A stretch of DNA of 64,000 bases, taken from Bacteroidales bacterium. GTDB taxonomy: Bacteria; Bacteroidota; Bacteroidia; Bacteroidales; UBA10428. Numbering within the stretch: the stretch's first letter is position 1; every line of letters starts with the position of its first letter. The position numbers and the translations under genes are program-made. The notes beneath the pieces are model-generated. The model made no database searches and had not been told where the DNA came from. It was given only the letters and a program-made list of their open reading frames with translations. The stretch spans positions 1-64,000 of the forward strand of contig DATGXG010000033.1 of assembly GCA_035299085.1 (NCBI GenBank). Reading direction: 5' to 3'. Below, one piece after another: positions 17,403-25,574 of this stretch.

Positions 17403-17430
17403 GTAGAGACGCACGGCCGTGCGTCTCTAC
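17403..17430. repeat. Perfect 28-bp palindrome, copy 1
   Basis: GTAGAGACGCACGG followed by its exact reverse complement. An identical copy lies at 36712-36739. It begins 23 bp after the stop codon of the isomerase-like gene, so it could work as a 3'-end hairpin. Confidence 0.85.
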
Positions 17431-17448
17431 GTGTTTCTGCGAAAACCA

Positions 17449-17515
17449 ATGCCATTTTGTATAAAAGAAAATCCAGTTTATACATTGACGATGCTTGTTA
17501 TGAATTATATATTTA
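17449..17515 (+). promoter_or_regulatory. GH106 promoter with rhaT-like operator
   Basis: ATGCCATTTTGTATAAA (17449-17465) is identical to the first half-site and following bases upstream of rhaT. A weaker second half-site begins 21 bp later (17470-17487; 13 of 18 positions match the rhaT copy) and ends in ATTG (17484-17487). Exactly 20 bases follow before TATATTTA (17508-17515), a -7-like box. Spacings from half-site 1 to -33 and from -33 to -7 equal those at rhaT. The leader to the GH106 start is about 130 bases and includes a dispersed repeat. Confidence 0.6.
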
Positions 17516-17567
17516 TTGAAGATTCCGACTGTTTGGTCCGGGCAACTGGATAAGTACTGCCTGTGCC

Positions 17568-17609
17568 GGCAGATTGCTTCACCCCGCAGGAAACGGGGTT
17601 CGCAATGAC
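17568..17609. repeat. Partial copy of the GTCATTGCG dispersed repeat (reverse orientation)
   Basis: GGCAGATTGCTTC and CGCAATGAC bracket a small hairpin (CCCCGCAGGAAACGGGG). This is the reverse-oriented core of the element defined at 6345-6524. It lies in the untranslated leader of the GH106 gene. Confidence 0.7.
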
Positions 17610-17649
17610 GAACTTTGATAAACCTCAAACACATTAAACATCATCACCT

Positions 17650-20600
17650 ATGAAAATCCGTAAATACTGGCTACTCGCATTTGTGATTTCACTGATCCTG
17701 GTGCAATGTAAAAACGATTCAAAACTCAGCTCCGACCTCGAGGCCGGTTTTAAGAACCCTCCTGCTTCAGCACATCCAAGGGTATGGTGGCACTGGATGA
17801 ACGGAAATATTACAAAAAAAGGTATAAAAGCCGACCTGGAATGGATGCACAGGGTTGGTATTGCAGGTTTCCAGAATTTCGACGCTGCACTGTCCACACC
17901 CCAGATTGTTGATAAAAGATTAGTATACATGACCCCTGAGTGGAAGGATGCGTTTTTGTATACAACAAAACTGGCAGATTCACTTGGCCTTGAAATGGCA
18001 ATTGCAGGTTCACCGGGCTGGAGCGAGAGCGGCGGGCCCTGGGTGAAACCGGAACAGGCTATGAAAAAGCTGGTTTGGACTGAAACACCTGTTGCCGGAG
18101 GTAAGGCTTTTTCAGGGAAACTCCCGCAGCCACCCTCAACAACGGGTACATATCAGAATATACCGCTCAGGGGCTATGAGGGAGCTGACAGCAGTATCCC
18201 GGAATTCTATAAAGATGCTGCAGTAATTGCAATTAAATTGCCTGTTACAGAAGTTACAATGGCAAGCCTGAACCCGAAAGTGACATCGAGTGGGGGTAAA
18301 TTCACCCTGGCCATGTTAACGGACGGAGATCTGAAAAACAGTGTGTACCTGCCACCGGCAAAAGTCGGCGAAAAAGCATGGGTGCAGTTTGAATTTTCGC
18401 AGCCACAAACCATGAAGGCTCTTACCATTATGGGCGGAGGCTATGCCGGCATGTGGGGCAGGGGAGCCGACCCGGATAACAGGGCTCTTGAAGCAAGCGA
18501 TGATGGTAAAACATTCAGGAAAGTAACCGATATTCCAATAAGTGGTATTGAAGAAAAAACAATCACTTTTAATCCAACGACGGCAAGGTATTTCAGATTC
18601 GTTTTTCCTACTGTCAAAATACCGCCAATGGATTTCTACGGGTTTGAAATGAGTGACGGCGGAGTGAAAGGCACTAACATCGCAGAATTGGAATTATATA
18701 CAGTTCCGAAAGTTAACCGGTCGCAGGAAAAATCGGCGTATGCTACGGCTTATGACCTTTATTATGCCCTCACGCCGGCTGCAAAAGAGAATGAGGTGAT
18801 TGCAGAAGCGGATGTGACCATCTTAACCGATAAAATGAAGGCGGATGGAACCCTTGATTGGACTCCTCCTGAAGGCAACTGGGCAGTTCTCAGATTTGGA
18901 TATTCACTTACAGGGCACATGAATGGTCCTGCTTCGGCTGAAGCAACCGGACTTGAAGTAGACAAGCTCAGCGCACAGCATGTTACCGATTATTTCAATA
19001 ATTATCTTGATCAGTATAAGGATGCAACCGACGGATTGATGGGGTCAAGGGGATTACAGTATGTAATAACCGACAGTTGGGAAGCCGGTGTACAGAACTG
19101 GACTGACAGTATGCCCTCTGATTTTAAAAAGCTGAGAGGTTATGATCTGTATACATGGCTTCCTGTTTTGGCCGGACATATAGTGAAAAGTGCCGAAGCA
19201 AGCGAACGGTTTTTATGGGATTTCAGGAAGACAGTCGGAGATCTGACGACAAAGAATCATTACGATTTACTTACTGATATATTGAAACAAAGGGGAATGG
19301 GCCGTTATACCGAATCACATGAGGGAGGAAGAGCGTTCATAGGAGACGGAATGGAAGTGAAACGGAATGCTGCCATACCGATGAGTGCTACATGGACCCC
19401 GGGCCTTGAGGAGAACGCCGAAGTATCCACCGGATACAAGGCGGATGTGAGGGAATCGGCTTCTGTAGCTCATATTTTCGGCCAGAATATAGTTGCCGCA
19501 GAATCTATGACTGCCATAGGAACTGCATGGGCCTGGTCGCCGGCAACACTGAAACCCACTGCAGATATGGAACTGTCAAATGGATTGAACCGTTTTGTAA
19601 TCCATACTTCAGTGCATCAGCCTGTAGATGATAAAATACCGGGCCTTGGCCTCGGGCCTTTCGGCCAGTGGTTTACACGTCACGAAACCTGGGCTGAGCA
19701 GGCAAAATCATGGATTGATTACCTTTCACGCAGCTGCTTCATGCTTCAGCAGGGAAAATTTGTTGCCGATCTGGCTTATTATTATGGCGAAGACAATAAT
19801 ATTACTGCATTATATGCGAATAAACTTCCAGCAATTCCCGAAGGATATAATTACAATTTTGTGAACAGCGATGTGGTGCTAAATAAGCTTCAGGTGAAAA
19901 AGGGAATGATTGTAACCGCAACAGGAATGGAATATAAAATGCTTGTGCTTGATTCGAATGCCATTTACATGACATTGCCTGTACTTAAAAAGATAGGGGA
20001 TATGGTTAACGCCGGTGCTGTTATTGCCGGTCCGAAACCGGTGGCAAGTCCCAGCTTGAGCGATGATGAAAAGGAATTTAAGATTCTTGCCGATGAACTT
20101 TGGGCTGGAGGTAATGGTATTAATTCCTATGGCAAAGGTAAGGTCATCGGTGGTTCAACCATTAGGCAGGCAAGCGATGAAATGAAAATACAGGCAGATT
20201 TTGCTTATACAAAGCCTGAACCGGATACCCGACTGCTATTTGTACACAGAAAAACCGGCAATATCGATATTTACTGGGTTAACAACCGGAAAAACAGGGT
20301 TGAAGACATTGAAGGCATTTTCAGGGTAATGGGAAAAGAAGCCGAAATATGGCACCCTGAAACAGGCGCCACAGAACCTGCCGGTTATTCTATAGCCAAT
20401 GGAGTGACAAAAGTTCCCATTCATCTGCAGCCGAATGATGCTGTATTTATTGTTTTCCGTGCCAAAGCAAAAGAAAATTCACGGGAGCTTCCAAAGTCGA
20501 CCGAAACCACACTGGCTATTCTTAATGGACCCTGGCAGGTTGCTTTTCAACCTAACCTCGGTGCGCCTGAAAATGCCAAATTCGACAGTCTGACCCTGTG

Positions 20601-20988
20601 GAATAAAAGCACTGACTCCGGAATAAAGTATTTTTCAGGCACTGCAATCTACTCCCAGACATTTACAGCTCCGGCTACCGAAGGCGGATCACAAATCTGG
20701 CTTGATCTCGGTAAAGTCAACAACCTTGCCGAGGTTATCTTAAATGGTAACTCGCTTGGTGTGGTCTGGAAAGTTCCTTTTCGGGTAAACATTACGGATG
20801 CAATTAAAACAGGTGATAACCAGCTGGAGGTAAAAGTCACCAATCTGTGGGTAAACAGGCTCATTGGTGATCAGCAACCGGATGCCAAAATAAAGTTTAC
20901 CTACACCACGATGCCTTTTTACCGTGCCGATTCACCGCTTATGCCATCCGGAATGGCCGGCCCGGTAACCCTGGTATCAGTGAAATAG
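17650..20988 (+). CDS. GH106-like alpha-L-rhamnosidase lipoprotein
   Basis: This large exported enzyme is predicted to release alpha-L-rhamnose. The signal peptide ends in a lipobox-like ILVQC (C20), so it is probably a surface or periplasmic lipoprotein. The region after the signal (ASAHPRVWWHWMNGNITKKG, DLEWMHRVGIAGFQNFDA) is the hallmark start of GH106. Acidic candidates in the catalytic barrel are E477 (TDSWEAG) and E557 (ESHEGG). Jelly-roll modules follow: a discoidin-like domain inserted at about 210-350 and a C-terminal GH2-type sugar-binding sandwich (about 950-1100, ILNGNSLGVVWKVPF). At 1112 aa its length is normal. The promoter carries the same operator as rhaT, which ties it to rhamnose use. 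Catalytic residue assignment is tentative. Confidence 0.85.
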   Translation: MKIRKYWLLAFVISLILVQCKNDSKLSSDLEAGFKNPPASAHPRVWWHWMNGNITKKGIKADLEWMHRVGIAGFQNFDAALSTPQIVDKRLVYMTPEWKDAFLYTTKLADSLGLEMAIAGSPGWSESGGPWVKPEQAMKKLVWTETPVAGGKAFSGKLPQPPSTTGTYQNIPLRGYEGADSSIPEFYKDAAVIAIKLPVTEVTMASLNPKVTSSGGKFTLAMLTDGDLKNSVYLPPAKVGEKAWVQFEFSQPQTMKALTIMGGGYAGMWGRGADPDNRALEASDDGKTFRKVTDIPISGIEEKTITFNPTTARYFRFVFPTVKIPPMDFYGFEMSDGGVKGTNIAELELYTVPKVNRSQEKSAYATAYDLYYALTPAAKENEVIAEADVTILTDKMKADGTLDWTPPEGNWAVLRFGYSLTGHMNGPASAEATGLEVDKLSAQHVTDYFNNYLDQYKDATDGLMGSRGLQYVITDSWEAGVQNWTDSMPSDFKKLRGYDLYTWLPVLAGHIVKSAEASERFLWDFRKTVGDLTTKNHYDLLTDILKQRGMGRYTESHEGGRAFIGDGMEVKRNAAIPMSATWTPGLEENAEVSTGYKADVRESASVAHIFGQNIVAAESMTAIGTAWAWSPATLKPTADMELSNGLNRFVIHTSVHQPVDDKIPGLGLGPFGQWFTRHETWAEQAKSWIDYLSRSCFMLQQGKFVADLAYYYGEDNNITALYANKLPAIPEGYNYNFVNSDVVLNKLQVKKGMIVTATGMEYKMLVLDSNAIYMTLPVLKKIGDMVNAGAVIAGPKPVASPSLSDDEKEFKILADELWAGGNGINSYGKGKVIGGSTIRQASDEMKIQADFAYTKPEPDTRLLFVHRKTGNIDIYWVNNRKNRVEDIEGIFRVMGKEAEIWHPETGATEPAGYSIANGVTKVPIHLQPNDAVFIVFRAKAKENSRELPKSTETTLAILNGPWQVAFQPNLGAPENAKFDSLTLWNKSTDSGIKYFSGTAIYSQTFTAPATEGGSQIWLDLGKVNNLAEVILNGNSLGVVWKVPFRVNITDAIKTGDNQLEVKVTNLWVNRLIGDQQPDAKIKFTYTTMPFYRADSPLMPSGMAGPVTLVSVK

Positions 20989-21000
20989 TAACCAGCTCAA

Positions 21001-21026
21001 TAGCCCCGGCCTTAAGGCTGGGGCTA
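21001..21026. repeat. Short GC-rich palindrome, TAGCCCCGGCC family
   Basis: TAGCCCCGGCC-TTAA-GGCTGGGGCTA is palindromic apart from one G-T wobble. It begins 12 bp after the GH106 stop codon and may terminate transcription. Longer relatives occur at 46122-46244 and 54431-54513. Confidence 0.65.
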
Positions 21027-21072
21027 ATACTATTGATAAATTAAGTATATTGCAATACCAAACAACAATATC

Positions 21073-22287
21073 ATGAGAAAGAAAACTTTTTTTGCCTTTA
21101 TACTTTTAGCCGTAGGCTTTACCGGATTATTTGCCCAGCAGAAATTTGCTGTTATTATGGATAAGCCGGTGAACGGCACAGTTAAAATTACGCCTGAACT
21201 TCCGGCTGATGGCAAATATCCTTCCGGTACTGTTGTTACAGTTAAGGCGATTCCCGATCCGGGATTTGTTCTTGATGCCGTATATTATACAATTCCGGGC
21301 ATATGGGGCCAGATGTATCATGAATCGCAAACGGACGGGTTTAAAATAACGATTGACCAGGAAAAGCATCTCGGAGCTTCTTTCATTGAAAAAAATGCAT
21401 ACCCCGATATTAACATCACCCATAATGTGGTGTACGCCAAACCGGGGATCAAGGCGCTTAAATATGATGTCTATTCTCCGAAAGGCGCAAAGAACCTGCC
21501 TGTCATCATTATTATTCATGGAGGGGGCTGGATGGCCAATGATGAGGATATCATGAGGGGAATGGCAAAGGAACTGACAAAAGACGGAAAATTTGTTGTA
21601 TTCAGTATCGATTACAGGTGGGTGGATAAAGGTGACGGAGATGCACAGGGCAATACTACCGCCAACCTGATAGAGGATGTTTTCGGCGCTATAGCCCATA
21701 TAATGGAACATGCCGCTGAATATGGCGGAGATGCTTCGAGAATTGCGCTTACAGGCGACAGTGCAGGCGGGCATCTTTCAGCTGCTGCTGCCAATATGCC
21801 AAATAAAATCGGAAGCGGCGGGTTTGGAAAAACGGCCGGTGTATTCGAATTCATGCCTGTTTATATTCCGAAGAACAAAACATTGGATCAGCTGAGGTCT
21901 GAAATGATGAAATCAATCAAAGCTGCAGCACCGAGCTACGGTGTTTTTGGCGGCAACCTGCTGAATCCCCATGATCCGGCTGCTACCGATAAATCATGGT
22001 CAGAAGCCATTGCACCCCTAAGCAATATACCCAATGCTTCCGAAAGGCAGGTTCCGCAATACCTGATCCGCGGCACAATGGACGGACTCATTACCGACGC
22101 CGAAGTGAAGAAGTATGTGGATGCCCTTGTGAAAGCCGGGCAGCGTGTTGAATATGTCCAGGTTGGCGGTGCAGGCCATGCCTTCTTCGACTGGAAGCCC
22201 GATGAAACAACAAAGGCCACATTTAAGAAGTACGGGGTATACTACATTGCTGAAATGAAAGCATTTTTCGAGTCTGTTTTGTACTAG
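21073..22287 (+). CDS. Secreted carbohydrate esterase-like alpha/beta hydrolase
   Basis: This exported serine hydrolase is likely to remove acyl groups (for example acetyl or feruloyl) from plant glycans. After the signal peptide (MRKKTFFAFILLAVGFTGLFA) comes a small beta domain resembling the bacterial InlB-type repeat (about 25-110; GTVKITPELPADGKYPSGT, VVTVKAIPDPGFVL). The hydrolase domain follows (about 125-400). It has the oxyanion motif HGGGWMAND, the nucleophile serine in GDSAGGHLS and a candidate His in GAGHAFFDW, as in the BD-FAE/esterase-lipase group. It follows the GH106 gene on the same strand. The leaving group is not determinable from sequence. Confidence 0.85.
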   Translation: MRKKTFFAFILLAVGFTGLFAQQKFAVIMDKPVNGTVKITPELPADGKYPSGTVVTVKAIPDPGFVLDAVYYTIPGIWGQMYHESQTDGFKITIDQEKHLGASFIEKNAYPDINITHNVVYAKPGIKALKYDVYSPKGAKNLPVIIIIHGGGWMANDEDIMRGMAKELTKDGKFVVFSIDYRWVDKGDGDAQGNTTANLIEDVFGAIAHIMEHAAEYGGDASRIALTGDSAGGHLSAAAANMPNKIGSGGFGKTAGVFEFMPVYIPKNKTLDQLRSEMMKSIKAAAPSYGVFGGNLLNPHDPAATDKSWSEAIAPLSNIPNASERQVPQYLIRGTMDGLITDAEVKKYVDALVKAGQRVEYVQVGGAGHAFFDWKPDETTKATFKKYGVYYIAEMKAFFESVLY

Positions 22288-22303
22288 GCTGCAATGATCA
22301 TAT

Positions 22304-22356
22304 CGTCATTGCGATGACCGGTTCCTACGGTCAGAAGCAATCTGCCTGCACAGGCA
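22304..22356. repeat. Partial GTCATTGCG dispersed repeat, variant with GATGACCGG
   Basis: CGTCATTGCGATGACCGGTT, then TCCTACGGTCAGAAGCAATC, then TGCCTGCACAGGC. It contains two small hairpins (GTCAT/ATGAC and ACCG/CGGT). A nearly identical copy is at 45855-45905. It sits between two convergent genes, where it could serve as a bidirectional terminator. Confidence 0.7.
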
Positions 22357-22413
22357 CACCGAAGTTGCAAACTTCGCCTAGCATTTCCGCTCAAAGATTA
22401 CTTAACTTGGCGG

Positions 22414-24447
22414 TTATGGTTGACCAACCTGGAAATTCACACTACCCTTCCTGTTGCCATCGGATACATTTACAGTGAATTTTCCTTCATGGTCCGAGGT
22501 GGAGAAGGAGATAGTGTTTTGTCCCGGAGAAGTTTTTCCCCAGTAAAAAAGCGTTCTGAAATCCGGATTTCTGTCAGTTTCACCGTCTATATGCTGAGGA
22601 AACACCGGAAAGCTTTCTTCTGTAATGCCATGAAATTCTATGAACCGTGATGCTGTCGGTAGTTTCATCCCCGCAAAATCGGTTGTTTTTGAGCGGATGC
22701 TGATAAGCCCGTTAATCACAAAACCACCAAGATGAAGAGTCTTATTGGTTACTTCAACACTTTCGATCTTGTCTGTTGAAACTTCCATAAGCTGGTCCAT
22801 ATCGAATATCGGAATACCGTCAAACAACACAAGCGGATCGTTATATGCAACTCCGAACCTGTCGTCAAACACCTGCATGTAATAATGATTGTCCTTCTTC
22901 TTTGCTGTGACAAAAGGTACAATTTCAGAAAATACTTCAGTCATTACAGGCATTTCGATATAATCCGAAAGTTTAGTCATTTTTTCCTGCTTCAATAAAG
23001 GCAGAGAAGTGTAATAATTGATCTTTTCTTCACCCGGTGTATATTTAGGATAAATGCTGCACAACGAAGCATTCCGGGTCAGCCGGTTCAGCATGGGGAT
23101 ATCGGAAGAATCCAAAATAAAAGGCACAAGTTCCGCTGATTCGGGATAGGTACTTTCAAAATCTGAATTTATAAAAATTTCCGGGTCAAGACTATCAGAT
23201 TGGCCGGGCGTTACATACACATTATGAATTCCGGTGAGATGATTCAATGTTAAAAAGAATCTGCCGTCATCACCGGTTTTGTATAAATGCACCTGGTTTT
23301 TTTCATCGGCAACCGATGCATACACCATAATGCCATTTACCGGTTTCCCGGTCTTCCTGTTTCTGACGATTCCTGAAATCCCGGCATCTCTCATTTCTGG
23401 AAGCCAGAAACCGGATGTTGCATCAGTATTAAGATTTCCTTTTGCAGAATACAAAACATCAAGGATATTTAGTTGCAGTATTATTGAATCGTTCAGAAAG
23501 TCAAGGTGATCCAGGTAATTCGCCAGTAAAGCCTTGTTATAAGCGAGATACCACGGTATAAGACTGCCCTTTTCGAATTGGCCGTCATCCGAAGCAACCG
23601 ATATAAACAAGGGACGATTTATTTTCTGTGACGGAAGGTTAATTGCAACAGTTTCCCTGGCCTTATATTGCTTCTTATCCACTGAACATACCAGTGCAGA
23701 ACCCGGCTTATGTCCTGAAAGGAAGTTTTGTATAAGCGTGGGTTCGGTATTTGAAATCCCCCGGGTCTGAACGGGAATCTCTTTCCTGATCTCTTTTCCG
23801 TTGTGTTGATTAATTGTAATTACAAGGGAAACCGGTATAGCTTTAAGATTGAAGTCCAGCCTGCAAAGTCCGTTCTCAAAAGGATTCTGAGTGGTTATGG
23901 TATCTCCTGAGTCATCTGACAGCACTATCAACTTAACCTTCTTTACAAGTGACGGAGTCAACCTGAGTACAATTGAATTTGCACCTGTTGTAAATTTTTC
24001 CTGTGCCGGAACTGCAAGAAAGTTTTCGTCATCTGCAATTTCGTCAGACGAAAGAGGCTTTGAAGGATTCACTATTGTCAGCAGGGTAGTGCAGATCATG
24101 TCGGAAGGCAGATTCCGTGAATATTGGGTATATGCTCTCAGGAAGTAATTCCCAGTATTTACATCGGCAGGAATTGTAATATGTCCGGTTGAAGAGCCCC
24201 CTGTAATTCTGAATTTACTTCGGTTAATGGCATTCAGCTTCTGATCGAATAATTCGATGTAAATGATCCGGCTTAACAGTGAATCGGCCTTTGGCTCAGT
24301 GCACTGCGTATGAAACCAGATGTTCTCGCCGGCAATGTAGATATCCCTGTCTGTTTCAAGTGTGACATGTTCACTATAGGATGACTGGCCGCTTACAACC
24401 AGATTTCCCAAAATAAAAAATACTATGCCCAGGCAGATGTTCTTCAT
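22414..24447 (-). CDS. Secreted MG2/plug-like protein of a TonB-receptor operon
   Basis: This is a 677-aa exported protein of unknown function found downstream of an STN-TonB receptor and a DUF4249 lipoprotein. After a signal peptide (MKNICLGIVFFILGNLVVSG) comes a macroglobulin MG2-like beta domain (about 25-115; VTLETDRDIYIAGENIWFHT). A carboxypeptidase-regulatory-like domain lies near 360-420 (GISGIVRNRKTGKPVNGIMV). A segment at about 545-610 looks like a TonB plug (DPLVLFDGIPIFDMDQL, DKIESVEVTN) but has no beta-barrel after it. The start at 24447 overlaps the DUF4249 stop as ATGA. I infer a periplasmic or surface accessory of the receptor; no enzyme motif is seen. Confidence 0.8.
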   Translation of the reverse strand: MKNICLGIVFFILGNLVVSGQSSYSEHVTLETDRDIYIAGENIWFHTQCTEPKADSLLSRIIYIELFDQKLNAINRSKFRITGGSSTGHITIPADVNTGNYFLRAYTQYSRNLPSDMICTTLLTIVNPSKPLSSDEIADDENFLAVPAQEKFTTGANSIVLRLTPSLVKKVKLIVLSDDSGDTITTQNPFENGLCRLDFNLKAIPVSLVITINQHNGKEIRKEIPVQTRGISNTEPTLIQNFLSGHKPGSALVCSVDKKQYKARETVAINLPSQKINRPLFISVASDDGQFEKGSLIPWYLAYNKALLANYLDHLDFLNDSIILQLNILDVLYSAKGNLNTDATSGFWLPEMRDAGISGIVRNRKTGKPVNGIMVYASVADEKNQVHLYKTGDDGRFFLTLNHLTGIHNVYVTPGQSDSLDPEIFINSDFESTYPESAELVPFILDSSDIPMLNRLTRNASLCSIYPKYTPGEEKINYYTSLPLLKQEKMTKLSDYIEMPVMTEVFSEIVPFVTAKKKDNHYYMQVFDDRFGVAYNDPLVLFDGIPIFDMDQLMEVSTDKIESVEVTNKTLHLGGFVINGLISIRSKTTDFAGMKLPTASRFIEFHGITEESFPVFPQHIDGETDRNPDFRTLFYWGKTSPGQNTISFSTSDHEGKFTVNVSDGNRKGSVNFQVGQP

Positions 24448-25574
24448 TGTTCTGTCCAAAAATCGGGTTTCTCAATTTTGCCACCTTTTACCCTGCAGTC
24501 AAAGCACTGAAGTCCGGCAAACCACTGGTCACCTCCCACTTCCATGGCATATAGCGGATATCTAAGCTGTTTGGGGTTATTCAGCTGGTAAAAGTTAATA
24601 AGGGGGTTACACTCTTCATAGTTGAAAACAAGCGGTGGCCGGTCAACAAATATTCTTTTTGTTGTCATTCCTGCGGCCACAAAATAGCCGAGAACGGTAG
24701 CATCAGGGTTATCGACATCCACAATATTGCCCTGCACCTGGTAAGGTTGTCTTGCATACATCCCTCCGGCCTCCTCCTGAAGTTTTGCAATTTCGCTCCA
24801 GTATTTATAGGCAGGAAGTGGTATGGAATATTGAGAAAGAAGCAGGCTGTATCGTTCTGATATTTTATCGCTGAGTGTGCTTATAAAATGAAGCGGGAAA
24901 TTAGTCAGCCGGTCACCGGTGAGCTTTTGTGCCGACCATGTATAAGTTTCCTGCGAATAATTGGTTTTCCAGCAAACTTTTCCGGTATCGGTGTAAACTC
25001 TTTCAATGCTGTCAACTCCGTGGTATATCAGGTCGAGCTTATATTCCGCACGGAATTTGTATGTTTCAGAATAGGTCCACATCAGGTTGGTGTTCCGGTC
25101 GGATATTGCGGCTGTATTCACATAAAACTGAAGTCCGTCAATAAATCCGCCGGTAACCGATTTTTCTTCAATCTTCGCGAACACGGTGTCAATATCAATG
25201 GGTGTATTGATCAATTCAAAAGGTGATTGGTATGTACGATCCTCTATCTTCACATTAAGCCTGTAACTTCGGCCGATCTGACCCCTGAGACCATCCGGAT
25301 CAGTAGTGTAAACACCGGGAGCTGTTTCTTTCAGCGTTTCAGATGCTCCCAGGTCATCTTCAATGATCACTTCTGCATGCCTGAAGGGTAGAATGGCCAT
25401 ATCATTAATGGCTGTTGAATGAGTAATTCTGATAGTGTATGGTCCGGGGCCATTATCAATCATGCCCTCAATAACAGGCAGATCTATATAATCCTTTATT
25501 CCGGAATAGTAGGGATCGAGACACGATGCTGCTAGAATCAATCCAATAAAGATATATACCGGTTTAATTCGCAT
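24444..25574 (-). CDS. DUF4249-family lipoprotein
   Basis: This 376-aa lipoprotein has the lipobox LAASC (C18) after the signal MRIKPVYIFIGLIL. The sequence after it (VIEGMIDNGPGPYTIRITHS, VIIEDDLGASETL, RSYRLNVKIED) is typical of DUF4249, a Bacteroidota family encoded beside TonB-dependent receptors and thought to be its outer-membrane partner. A cysteine-containing tail (LQCFDCRVKGGKIEKPDFW) is also typical. I start it at 25574 rather than at the ATG at 25619 because the lipoprotein signal begins there; this leaves an 11-bp overlap with the receptor gene. The transported ligand is unknown. Confidence 0.88.
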   Translation of the reverse strand: MRIKPVYIFIGLILAASCLDPYYSGIKDYIDLPVIEGMIDNGPGPYTIRITHSTAINDMAILPFRHAEVIIEDDLGASETLKETAPGVYTTDPDGLRGQIGRSYRLNVKIEDRTYQSPFELINTPIDIDTVFAKIEEKSVTGGFIDGLQFYVNTAAISDRNTNLMWTYSETYKFRAEYKLDLIYHGVDSIERVYTDTGKVCWKTNYSQETYTWSAQKLTGDRLTNFPLHFISTLSDKISERYSLLLSQYSIPLPAYKYWSEIAKLQEEAGGMYARQPYQVQGNIVDVDNPDATVLGYFVAAGMTTKRIFVDRPPLVFNYEECNPLINFYQLNNPKQLRYPLYAMEVGGDQWFAGLQCFDCRVKGGKIEKPDFWTEQ

